Positions 19,378 to 26,852 of a DNA stretch of 64,000 bases are shown one piece after another. Source of the stretch: Sphingomonas colocasiae. Lineage in GTDB: Bacteria > Pseudomonadota > Alphaproteobacteria > Sphingomonadales > Sphingomonadaceae. The notes beneath the pieces were generated by a model, which saw only the letters and a program-made list of their open reading frames with translations, made no database searches and was not told the origin of the DNA. Position numbers and translations under genes: made by a program. The stretch is from the NCBI RefSeq assembly GCF_019880585.1, contig NZ_JAINVV010000012.1, positions 124,001 to 188,000 on the forward strand, written 5' to 3'. How positions within the stretch are numbered: the stretch's first letter is position 1; each line of letters opens with the position of its first letter.

Positions 19378-20109
19378 TCAGTCGAAATCATCCTCTAGGT
19401 CGGTCCCGAGTCCGACCTCGGTCAACAGCATCCGCCCAAGGCCCGACACCTCGACAGAGTGCTTGAAGTCCCCGCTCCTCGGATCGAACTCGGGCACCTG
19501 CCCCTTCTTCACGTTACCGTAGTTCTTCCTGAGCAAACCAAGCCTGATCAGGTGCGCTCGGCCAAGATCGAAGAGATAATTCCGCTCGATCTCGTCGCGA
19601 CCCGACTGCATGTGGACTGGGTTGGGACGGTTTACCCGCTCGAATGCGTCCCGGTCGCGTCCACCGTATGAACGACCGTAGGCGTTGAGCAAATTGAGCT
19701 CGTCGTCGTCTAGTTCCCCGAGCAGAATAAGAAGGCGCTTGCGGCGAACCACGTCGGCGTCATCCTCGGCAAGGCCGCGCTGCACGGCCGCCACGATGCG
19801 CTCGATACGCTCGCGGGAAGTCGCGCGGGCAGCCTGGTAGCCACCCTCCTCTATCAGGTCGATCTTCTCAGCGTTGGACGCGAGCCCGTCGCGCAGGTCA
19901 GCATCGATCTGGTCGAGCCTAACGGAGAGTTGGCGAACGTAAGTTGCGATCCGGTCGGCGCGCTGACCGGGGATGGCAACGCCAATCACCTCGGCAAGCG
20001 GGCCACCGAACATCGGCACGAGGCCCGCTGCGCCCTTCGTCGCGGCGACGGCCTTGTCGACCCAGTTGTCATCGAGGTCGTCATCCGGCCGTTGGTCGCT
20101 GTCGCTCAC
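19378..20109 (-). CDS. Hypothetical protein with glycine-rich and helical regions
   Basis: A 243-residue protein starting with GTG at 20109, which overlaps the stop of the upstream small ORF (GTGA). The sequence has an acidic N-terminus, a hydrophobic Gly/Pro stretch (AAGLVPMFGGPLAEVIGVAI, about residues 27-46), a long predicted helix with LDQID-type heptads (about 55-120) and a basic C-terminal part that resembles a winged-helix (HLIRLGLLRKNYG, VSGLGRMLLTEVG). No family is recognised. Codon use is a little more AT-rich than core genes. It could belong to an accessory defence or stress unit. Confidence 0.65.
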   Translation of the reverse strand: MSDSDQRPDDDLDDNWVDKAVAATKGAAGLVPMFGGPLAEVIGVAIPGQRADRIATYVRQLSVRLDQIDADLRDGLASNAEKIDLIEEGGYQAARATSRERIERIVAAVQRGLAEDDADVVRRKRLLILLGELDDDELNLLNAYGRSYGGRDRDAFERVNRPNPVHMQSGRDEIERNYLFDLGRAHLIRLGLLRKNYGNVKKGQVPEFDPRSGDFKHSVEVSGLGRMLLTEVGLGTDLEDDFD

Positions 20110-20423
20110 ACGTGCTCCTTCATTTGGTCGAGATAGTCGCCATGGCCCTGCCCCTCCGTCTCGGCGCGCAGCTGCCGCACAAAGTGCATTCCAGCCAACG
20201 GTGGATCAATAGGCTGCCGGTATTGAGGCGCCGACAAACGACCGCAATCGGGGCAACCGTGAACCGCTAGTATCTCTGATAGCAGGGCGCGTTGCTGCCG
20301 CGATATCAGCGATTGCATAGCTCGGCAGCTCGCGACCAGAGCCAGTCTTTCGCCGGTCGGATTTTGAACGGCAGTTTCTGACACAACTTGCCATTCGCCG
20401 CTCGCGAAGCCGCGAGGCAGCAA
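20106..20423 (-). CDS. Small CxxC protein (uncertain)
   Basis: An ORF of 105 codons with a TTG start; the downstream part has a single CPDC pair (possible half of a zinc site) and an acidic C-terminus. The overlap of its stop with the GTG of the next gene is the main evidence that it is translated. An internal Met at residue 36 would give a 70-residue product. No family was recognised, and the reading is weak. Confidence 0.35.
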   Translation of the reverse strand: MLPRGFASGEWQVVSETAVQNPTGERLALVASCRAMQSLISRQQRALLSEILAVHGCPDCGRLSAPQYRQPIDPPLAGMHFVRQLRAETEGQGHGDYLDQMKEHV

Positions 20424-20641
20424 CGCGCCTCAAAGTCGCTCATTCGATGGGACTTACCAAAGCCTGAAAGCTGCCAAGCGAGGGTGGCCAGTTGTCAGGC
20501 CTCGTAACGACTTTTCCTGACCGCCATCGTCAAACTGATCTCACGATGTAACATGAAGCTGGCCATTAATTGAGGTTGGTGGACACAACGAGACTCGACT
20601 TTGGTGAGCCGATATGTTGCCTTTTGAACCTGGAGGGAGCC

Positions 20642-21697
20642 ATGCCACTAGAAAATCTGACCATTCGTCGCGCGAGCTTGCACGAAGTTCATCGCCGTGC
20701 TGACGATCGTAACATCGTGCCTCCGACGTATGCCACCGAACTTTTCGAGTTGAATGCCGCTGGTCTCGCGACTTTTCAGAAACGAGTTCAACAGGCTTTC
20801 CAGAGCGACGCCAAGTGCCTCCGCATGACGATTAACGCGCATGCCGCGGGCTCAGTCGCGGCGATCGGCGTTGGCCTGATTGCCGCGAACGACGCGGATT
20901 TCGTGACCCAATCGCAGGCAATGGCGGATCTTCTTGCAGCTGCGCAGACTTCTCGCGGATACCCAGGCGGCCTGGTCGTAACGTTCGACGGAACTGTGGG
21001 GCACCCGGTGCGACGCTTCTTCGGCATCATGAAAGCTGAGATGCATGAGGCGTTTCTGAAAGGCGAGAATCTGCAGGCCAGTTTTGTGGACAGCGTCTTT
21101 CTCAGCCCGAAGACGAAGCTTTACAAGATCGGACTGTTCGTTGCTGCGAATGAGCCGCCTCGAGCGCTCCCCAGGGGCTGGAACGCAACCGTATACGACA
21201 GTCAGTTGACTGCGGCAGCCCGCGACGGCGCGGCACTTTATTTCCACGAGACGTTTCTCGGCCTAGCGTTTCCAGAGAACAGCGCCCAGCAAACTAAGCA
21301 CTTCTACCAGAAGACGCGTGAGTTCATCGCCTCGGCGGCGTTGCCTGAGGAAGAGAAGGTTGATCTCTACAATGGTCTATATTCCTATTTGAAGCTCGAC
21401 CGCGAGCCGACCGTTCAGGTGGCCACATTCGCCGAGCGCTTCATGTCGGAGGAAGTCGGGGACGACTATCAGCGACACATGCGTCGCGAGCGATTTCCTG
21501 AAGAGGCGATCCAGAAAGACATATCCGAAATCGCCGGTGGGATGCGCATCCGCAAGCTGCGGTTTGGTGGGCAGATCACCTTGTCGGGCCCAGCGCAGGC
21601 GATCAGCGATCAGGTGCAGGTCACACCGATCGATGGCCCGGGGGGGGAGCAGTGGACCCAGATCACCGTTCACAGTCGGCTGGAAAGCCAGCAGTGA
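20642..21697 (+). CDS. NdpA/YejK-family nucleoid-associated protein
   Basis: A 351-residue protein of the 37-kDa nucleoid-associated family. Recognisable parts are ENLTIRRASLHEVHRR, the NAAGLATFQKRVQQAF segment, ALYFHETFLGLAF, TREFIASAALPEEEKVDLYN and SEEVGDDYQRHM. The ATG at 20642 has a GGAGGG site. Family members bind DNA and have been linked to gyrase and nucleoid structure, but their cellular role is poorly known. Unlike housekeeping yejK, this gene is fused by a GTGA stop/start overlap to a RelA/SpoT-domain gene and lies next to an integrase, so it is probably part of a mobile two-gene unit. Confidence 0.85.
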   Translation: MPLENLTIRRASLHEVHRRADDRNIVPPTYATELFELNAAGLATFQKRVQQAFQSDAKCLRMTINAHAAGSVAAIGVGLIAANDADFVTQSQAMADLLAAAQTSRGYPGGLVVTFDGTVGHPVRRFFGIMKAEMHEAFLKGENLQASFVDSVFLSPKTKLYKIGLFVAANEPPRALPRGWNATVYDSQLTAAARDGAALYFHETFLGLAFPENSAQQTKHFYQKTREFIASAALPEEEKVDLYNGLYSYLKLDREPTVQVATFAERFMSEEVGDDYQRHMRRERFPEEAIQKDISEIAGGMRIRKLRFGGQITLSGPAQAISDQVQVTPIDGPGGEQWTQITVHSRLESQQ

Positions 21698-22680
21698 CAA
21701 AGGAAGACGCGTTCTTAGCGAGATGGCAGGCAGAACGTGCCGCGTATTTGGCCTGGGGACAGCACATTTCGTTGGTGATCAGCGAGGCGTTGATTCCGGT
21801 CATCGCACCGGTCAGCGTCGGCTACTTTCTCAAGGCGCCCCCGGCGCCGCGCCTTAAAGACGATCAGAAGCTTGTTGAGAAGGCCTTCTACCGAAACAAG
21901 CCATACGCCGATCCTTATACTGACATAACCGATAAGGTGGGCACCCGGTTTGTCGTGCTGTTGGGAACGCAGGTCAAGATTGTGACCGAGGTTCTGGAAG
22001 CGGTAGAGGGCTGGACATGGAGCCGGGATCGCGACTATGAAGAGGAACAGAGCAAGAACCCGGTGGCATTCGAATATGCTGCCGTCCACTTTGTCGTCCG
22101 CCCTAACGCCGACACATTGGTGGGCGACATCTTGGTTCCCGCTGGCACGCCCTGTGAAGTGCAGGTAAAAACGATTTTGCAGCATGCCTACAGCGAGTTA
22201 ACGCATGACACGATCTACAAGCCTCAGATCCAGGCAACACCGGTCATGCAGCGTAACGCGGCGAAGGCTATGGCGCTGCTGGAAGCTACCAATGACTACT
22301 TCGAGCGTGTGGCAACCGATGTCGCCGCCGCATTGAGTGCTGTGAGGGACATCACCAACGAACTCTCCACCGTCTATCGCGACGTGATTGGTCTGGAGCC
22401 CAGCCCAACCCTGCTAGAGGGCCTACTGCTCGAGGCGTATGAACCAACCGCTGAAGGCGACTATGCCGATCGCGCCCGGGCGATGCTTCGGGAACGGCCA
22501 TTCCTAATCGACAGCATCAAGGCTAAGGTCGCTGAGCGGAATCCAATTTTTTCTCAGCCGGCGGTGCTGCTGGCTTACATGGACGTCGTCGATCTCGGGA
22601 AGCGTGCTCTCCGTCGATGGCCCCTGACACCTGCGGAGATGGAGCCGATACTGTCGGATTTAGGTCAGACCATCCATTGA
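21694..22680 (+). CDS. RelA/SpoT-domain nucleotidyltransferase-like protein
   Basis: A 328-residue protein starting with GTG at 21694 inside the stop of the NdpA gene. The RelA/SpoT synthetase fold is visible in ADPYTDITDKVGTRFVVLLG, the segment VAFEYAAVHFVVRP and the final CEVQVKTILQHAYSELTHD with IYK. These match the D-x-x-G-x-R, G-Y-x-x-x-H and E-x-Q-x-R/K-T blocks. No hydrolase, TGS or ACT domain is present. A helical C-terminal half of ~150 residues follows. Small proteins of this fold make (p)ppGpp or pppApp, or pyrophosphorylate tRNA as toxins. Which reaction applies here cannot be read from sequence alone. Confidence 0.85.
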   Translation: MTKEDAFLARWQAERAAYLAWGQHISLVISEALIPVIAPVSVGYFLKAPPAPRLKDDQKLVEKAFYRNKPYADPYTDITDKVGTRFVVLLGTQVKIVTEVLEAVEGWTWSRDRDYEEEQSKNPVAFEYAAVHFVVRPNADTLVGDILVPAGTPCEVQVKTILQHAYSELTHDTIYKPQIQATPVMQRNAAKAMALLEATNDYFERVATDVAAALSAVRDITNELSTVYRDVIGLEPSPTLLEGLLLEAYEPTAEGDYADRARAMLRERPFLIDSIKAKVAERNPIFSQPAVLLAYMDVVDLGKRALRRWPLTPAEMEPILSDLGQTIH

Positions 22681-22889
22681 TCAACCGACGAAAATAGCTT
22701 CGGCGATCACCGCATCAACACACCGCGCGGCACCGGGACTTCAGTGCACGATTCACGGCGACGTTGTAGGCGGCCGAACGCTCGGATGTCGCCTCGTGTC
22801 GGAAGCCGACATTTGACGAACCGGGAGGTAATGGCCGCTTTGTTCCAGCCCCCGTGCCCGGCTCTCCCTCGGACACGGGGCCATCGGGG

Positions 22890-23522
22890 TTAGATCTCCG
22901 TATTCTCGGCGAGGGCAAGGGCATCTTCCACGTCGATTCCAAGGTAGCGGACCGTATTCTCGATCTTGCTATGCCCGAGCAAGATCTGAACGGCGCGAAG
23001 GTTGCCGGTGGCCCTGTAGATTATCGATGCTTTCGTTCGGCGAAGTGAGTGCGTGCCGTACTCGCTTCGCATTAGGCCGACACCTGTCACCCATTCGTCG
23101 ACAAGCCGAGCATACTGCCGTGTGCTCAGGTGTCCATTGTGATCAACCCGGCTTGGGAAAACATAGTCGTCCACCGTGCCGCCCCGGCGTTCGAGCCATG
23201 CCAGCAAGCTCGCTCGAGCATCTGGCAGCAATTCGAACTGAACGGGCCGGCCCGTTTTCTGCTGCATTACGATTGCGCGCGTTCGGATCTGCCCTCCGCT
23301 GACAAGGTCGCCGATCTTCATTTGTACCAAGTCGCAGCCTCGAAGTTTGCTGTCGATCGCCAGATCGAACAGCGCCCGATCTCGCAGGCGACGGTGCTGA
23401 TTGAGGTAAAAACGGATTTCCCAAATCTGCTTCGGTTTCAGAGCCCGCTTTGCACCCACGGTCCTTCCGGCATTCCAAACCGGGCGCTTGGTGGCGGTGA
23501 GTTCTGTTTCAGGCGTCTCCAT
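22890..23522 (-). CDS. Short tyrosine recombinase/integrase
   Basis: A 210-residue stand-alone tyrosine recombinase. The N-terminal KRALKPKQIWEIRFYL and the RALFDLAIDSKLRGCDLVQM block are typical of a short family common in proteobacteria. The catalytic parts are R (LRGCDL), HxxR in THSLRRTKASI, GHSKIENT and Tyr in VRYLG. It lacks an arm-binding domain, but this is normal for the family. The start at 23522 has an AGGAG site within a large palindrome. It probably mobilised or rearranged the accessory DNA; its attachment sites were not found. Confidence 0.9.
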   Translation of the reverse strand: METPETELTATKRPVWNAGRTVGAKRALKPKQIWEIRFYLNQHRRLRDRALFDLAIDSKLRGCDLVQMKIGDLVSGGQIRTRAIVMQQKTGRPVQFELLPDARASLLAWLERRGGTVDDYVFPSRVDHNGHLSTRQYARLVDEWVTGVGLMRSEYGTHSLRRTKASIIYRATGNLRAVQILLGHSKIENTVRYLGIDVEDALALAENTEI

Positions 23523-23525
23523 GAT

Positions 23526-23561
23526 CGTTCTCCTATGGCCACATTGGCCATCTGGAGAACG
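23526..23561. promoter_or_regulatory. 36-bp palindrome over the integrase leader
   Basis: CGTTCTCC (23526-23533) pairs with GGAGAACG (23554-23561) and ATGGCCA (23535-23541) with TGGCCAT (23545-23551), separated by only CAT. It overlaps the integrase ribosome site 4 bases before the start codon. It could be an operator, a translation-blocking hairpin or a recombinase binding site. Confidence 0.5.
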
Positions 23562-24052
23562 CTTGCCGACGAGGATGCGCAGGATTTGCTGTGGGGCTCG
23601 TGCCGACCAACACAAGCCGTTCCACGGCGCGTGTGTAAATGGCCGCTCCTGCTGGAACCCGCCATTCCTGTCCCTTTAAGCGTTCCGGCACCAAAGCGCC
23701 CTAAAATCGGTCGTTCCGCTAGACCGTCGGCGACACCGGAAGCAGCCGTTGTTTATGGCGCACGACGACGGCTGTGAACGGCGACCTTTAGGAACAATCT
23801 AGGCTGTACGGGATAGTGGTTCCGGGCGAACTAATCCGACCTTAAATTTTATATTCGGGATGGTGCTGATCCGCAGCGAACCAAGCGCGCGAGTCAATCC
23901 GTTTTGGAGAGGAATTTACGTTATCGGAACAGTACTCAATCGCTAAGGAGTGAAACCGGATCGAACCTCCGATAGGATGGGCTACGGGGCGCCGATGCCC
24001 GCAAGGTCGACGGTATAAGCTCGGGCGCGCTTGAGGAGGGCAAGACAGCATT
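23562..24052. other. Spacer between integrase and defence island
   Basis: About 490 bases with no credible ORF. The middle part (23780-23950) is AT-richer than its surroundings (TTAAATTTTATATTC near 23842) and should hold the promoter of the SIR2 operon. No terminal direct repeats were found. Confidence 0.4.
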
Positions 24053-25096
24053 ATGACGGCGATCGGGCTTTCCGCAATTCTTCCCAATATCGGCAGCGGC
24101 CTCAACAATAGCGGCTTCCTGTTCGGGGCCGGGACCTCGCTCGAGGCGGGCTATCCGATGATGGCAGGGCTCACCCGCGACGTGGTGGGCGCGCTGTCGA
24201 GCGACGAGCGCGCCGCTCTCGACGAGGCGTTGGCAGTCACCGCGATGGTCTATGACCCTGCCGCCGGCGAACCCAATATCGAGCTGATCGCGGATCGGGT
24301 GATCGCCCATTCGATCAATTCGGGCGAGCCGCGTTTCGCAGCCCTCGAGGCGCAGCTGCGGGCGCTGGTGACCGACGTCATCCTGAGCGTTGCGAGCCCC
24401 AAGCTCGACCATCATGTGCGGTTCCTCGAGCAGCTCAAGGCTCGGACCTATGGCCGTCCATGCTGCATCTACATCTTTACCACCAATTATGACGTGCTGT
24501 TCGAGCTGGCCGGCGCGATCACGGGAGTGGTTGTCGAGACTGGTTTCGTCGGCTCGGTCGAGCGCTTCTTCGACCCGCAGCGCTTCACCACCGCCTGCGG
24601 GTCTATGCTCGCCCATTCCCGGTTCAGCGAGCATCCCGCGCTGACTGTGCGGCTGGTCAAGCTGCACGGCTCGGTCTCCTGGTTCGCCCGCGATGGTGCG
24701 ATTTTCGAGCGGCATCCCGATGCGATTGCGGGCGGCGACAAACGCATCATGGTGCTGCCTCGCCGGGGCAAGGTGATGGATACGCTCCAGCATCCCTATG
24801 ACATGCTGTTCCGGGTGACCGCTCAGGCACTCGGTACCCACTGCAAATATCTGGCGAGCTGCGGCTTCAGCTATGGCGACGACCATATCAACGCCAATCT
24901 GCTCGTCCCGGCGGTGGTCGATGCCCGGATCCGGCTGTTCGCGCTCTCGGCGGCGGAAAGTGCGGGCATGGCCGCGATGAAGGGCGTGCCGGCGTTCAGC
25001 GCGGGCTTCGATGGCGCCGGCATCGCCCAGGGCGTCGCCCATGACACCGGCACCGACCTGTGGAAATTCAGCAAATTCGTGGAGCTGTTCGCATGA
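24053..25096 (+). CDS. SIR2-domain NADase-like protein (SIR2-HerA defence)
   Basis: A 347-residue SIR2-fold protein. NAD-binding GFLFGAGTSLEAGYP lies near residue 22, the FTTNYDVLFEL motif near 142-150 (catalytic Asn) and KLHGSVSW near 203-209 (catalytic His). Bacterial SIR2 proteins of this type deplete NAD+ during phage infection. The gene overlaps the next, a HerA ATPase, by ATGA. SIR2 and HerA are known to form a large supramolecular anti-phage complex, so the pair is very probably that system. A GAGGAGGG site lies 12 bases before the start. Confidence 0.9.
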   Translation: MTAIGLSAILPNIGSGLNNSGFLFGAGTSLEAGYPMMAGLTRDVVGALSSDERAALDEALAVTAMVYDPAAGEPNIELIADRVIAHSINSGEPRFAALEAQLRALVTDVILSVASPKLDHHVRFLEQLKARTYGRPCCIYIFTTNYDVLFELAGAITGVVVETGFVGSVERFFDPQRFTTACGSMLAHSRFSEHPALTVRLVKLHGSVSWFARDGAIFERHPDAIAGGDKRIMVLPRRGKVMDTLQHPYDMLFRVTAQALGTHCKYLASCGFSYGDDHINANLLVPAVVDARIRLFALSAAESAGMAAMKGVPAFSAGFDGAGIAQGVAHDTGTDLWKFSKFVELFA

Positions 25097-26805
25097 CCGA
25101 CCCGGCAAGCGCCTATCGCATCGGCAAGGTGATGGCAGTAACCGGCGACCAGGTCTTCGTGGCGTTGGCCGATCCGGACATGGCCGAGCCCGCCTCGGGC
25201 GTGCCGCCGACGATGACAGTCGACATTCCCAGCGCCGCGGGGCCGACACCGCTGTTGATCGGCCAGCCGGGGACCTTTGTGATGGTATCGCTGCCCGCGG
25301 GCTTCCTGCTCTGCATGGTCACCGGTATCGAGATGAAGGAAGAGCGGATATCGTCCGCCGACCTCAAGCAGGCCGACCAGGAGGCGACCCTGCTTCTCGA
25401 CCGGGTGTCGCGCAGCCTGGCGACGGTGCCGGTCGGCACGATCGACACCAGCGGCCTGTTCGAGCGCGGCACCGACACGATGCCGACCGTCAATGCGCCG
25501 GTCTTCGCGGTCGATGCCGGCATGATCGACCGGATCTATGCCGGCTATGCCGAAGGCGACTTCTCGCTGGGCGCCCTGTCGCTGATCCCGGGCCAGGCGG
25601 CGAAGATCAATCTCGATGCCTTTCTCACGCGCCATGCCGCCATCCTCGGTCAGACCGGCGGCGGGAAGTCCTGGACGGTGGCCTCGGTCGTCCAGAAAAT
25701 ATGCGAGTTACCCCAGTCGACGATCGTGATGTTCGACCTGCATGGCGAATATGGCGCGACCTTCGGGGATTGCGCCGACGTGATCTCGGCGGCCGATCTC
25801 GAGCTACCCTATTGGCTGATGAACTCCGAGGAGTTGCTTGGCCTGATGGTCGACCGCAGCGAGTCCGCGGCGCCCAACCAGATCGCCAAGTTCAAGGAGC
25901 TGCTCCAAGCCGCCAAGGAAAGCCATGGCGAGAATCTGGCGCTTGGCATCCCCAAGATCACCATCGACACGCCGGTCTATTTCGATTTCGCCGCGCTGGT
26001 CGATCGGTTCCGAGCGCTCGATGTCCAGATGGTCCAGGGCTCGACCAAGGACATCAAGGGCCCGCTCCATGGCCAGTTCACCAGGCTATTGATGCGGATC
26101 GATTCGCGATTGAACGACCGGCGCTACGACCTCATCTTCAACCCAACGACCTATGCGACCAGCGCGTCGATGGACGTGCTGTTCCGCCGGCTGCTCGGTG
26201 AGACGACAGGCGCGCGCAAGAAGGTCGTGGTCATCGACATGAGCAACGTGCCGTTCGACGTGCGCGCCTCGGCAATCTCGCTGATCCTGCGCTGCCTGTT
26301 CGACTTCGCTTATTGGTACCGGCGTCTCAACCGGGTCAAATATCCGATCGCGGTCTTCGCCGATGAAGCCCATCTCTATCTGAGCGATCGCGACAGCAAT
26401 GCCGAGGCGGCGCGCAGCTCGGCCGAGCGGATCGCGAAGGAAGGCCGCAAATATGGCATCAGCCTGACCGTGATCAGCCAGCGGCCGCGCGAATTGTCGA
26501 GCACGATCCTTTCGCAATGCGGCAGCTTCCTGTGCCTGCGCATCTCCAATCCCGACGACCAGGCCTATGTCCGCAACCTGCTGCCGGACTCGGTGCGCGG
26601 AATCACCGCGATGTTCTCGACACTGCGGCGTGGCGAGGCGATCCTGCTGGGGGATTCGGTGATGATGCCGACGCGGATCCGCATCGACCGTCCCGAACCC
26701 GCGCCCGAAAGCGACGATGCGTCTTTCGCGCGGGCCTGGGCGTTGCCGCCCGTCGATATCGACATGCCGGCGGTGCTCGCCGCCTGGCGCAACCAGAGCG
26801 TCTGA
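25093..26805 (+). CDS. HerA-family ATPase/translocase (SIR2-HerA defence)
   Basis: A 570-residue HerA/FtsK-like ATPase. An N-terminal HAS-barrel-type region (AYRIGKVMAVTGDQVFVAL) precedes Walker A GQTGGGKSW (about 186-194), Walker B VFADEAHLYL (about 420) and the sensor block TVISQRPRELSSTILSQCG. HerA hexamers pump or unwind DNA and scaffold the SIR2 effector. The start at 25093 gives ATGA coupling to SIR2; a start at 25060 would overlap more. The following NACHT gene is on the same strand 47 bases downstream. Confidence 0.92.
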   Translation: MTDPASAYRIGKVMAVTGDQVFVALADPDMAEPASGVPPTMTVDIPSAAGPTPLLIGQPGTFVMVSLPAGFLLCMVTGIEMKEERISSADLKQADQEATLLLDRVSRSLATVPVGTIDTSGLFERGTDTMPTVNAPVFAVDAGMIDRIYAGYAEGDFSLGALSLIPGQAAKINLDAFLTRHAAILGQTGGGKSWTVASVVQKICELPQSTIVMFDLHGEYGATFGDCADVISAADLELPYWLMNSEELLGLMVDRSESAAPNQIAKFKELLQAAKESHGENLALGIPKITIDTPVYFDFAALVDRFRALDVQMVQGSTKDIKGPLHGQFTRLLMRIDSRLNDRRYDLIFNPTTYATSASMDVLFRRLLGETTGARKKVVVIDMSNVPFDVRASAISLILRCLFDFAYWYRRLNRVKYPIAVFADEAHLYLSDRDSNAEAARSSAERIAKEGRKYGISLTVISQRPRELSSTILSQCGSFLCLRISNPDDQAYVRNLLPDSVRGITAMFSTLRRGEAILLGDSVMMPTRIRIDRPEPAPESDDASFARAWALPPVDIDMPAVLAAWRNQSV

Positions 26806-26852
26806 GCCGGCGATGACCGCCGACCTGCGCGCGCCGGGAGGACAGTGATCCG

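Noticed and set aside
10563-23522. Island bounded by tRNA-Ser and the tyrosine integrase
   Set aside because: No direct repeat of the tRNA 3' end was found near the integrase; short matches such as CTCCGTCTC near 18205 and 20155 are too brief and lack the T-arm sequence.
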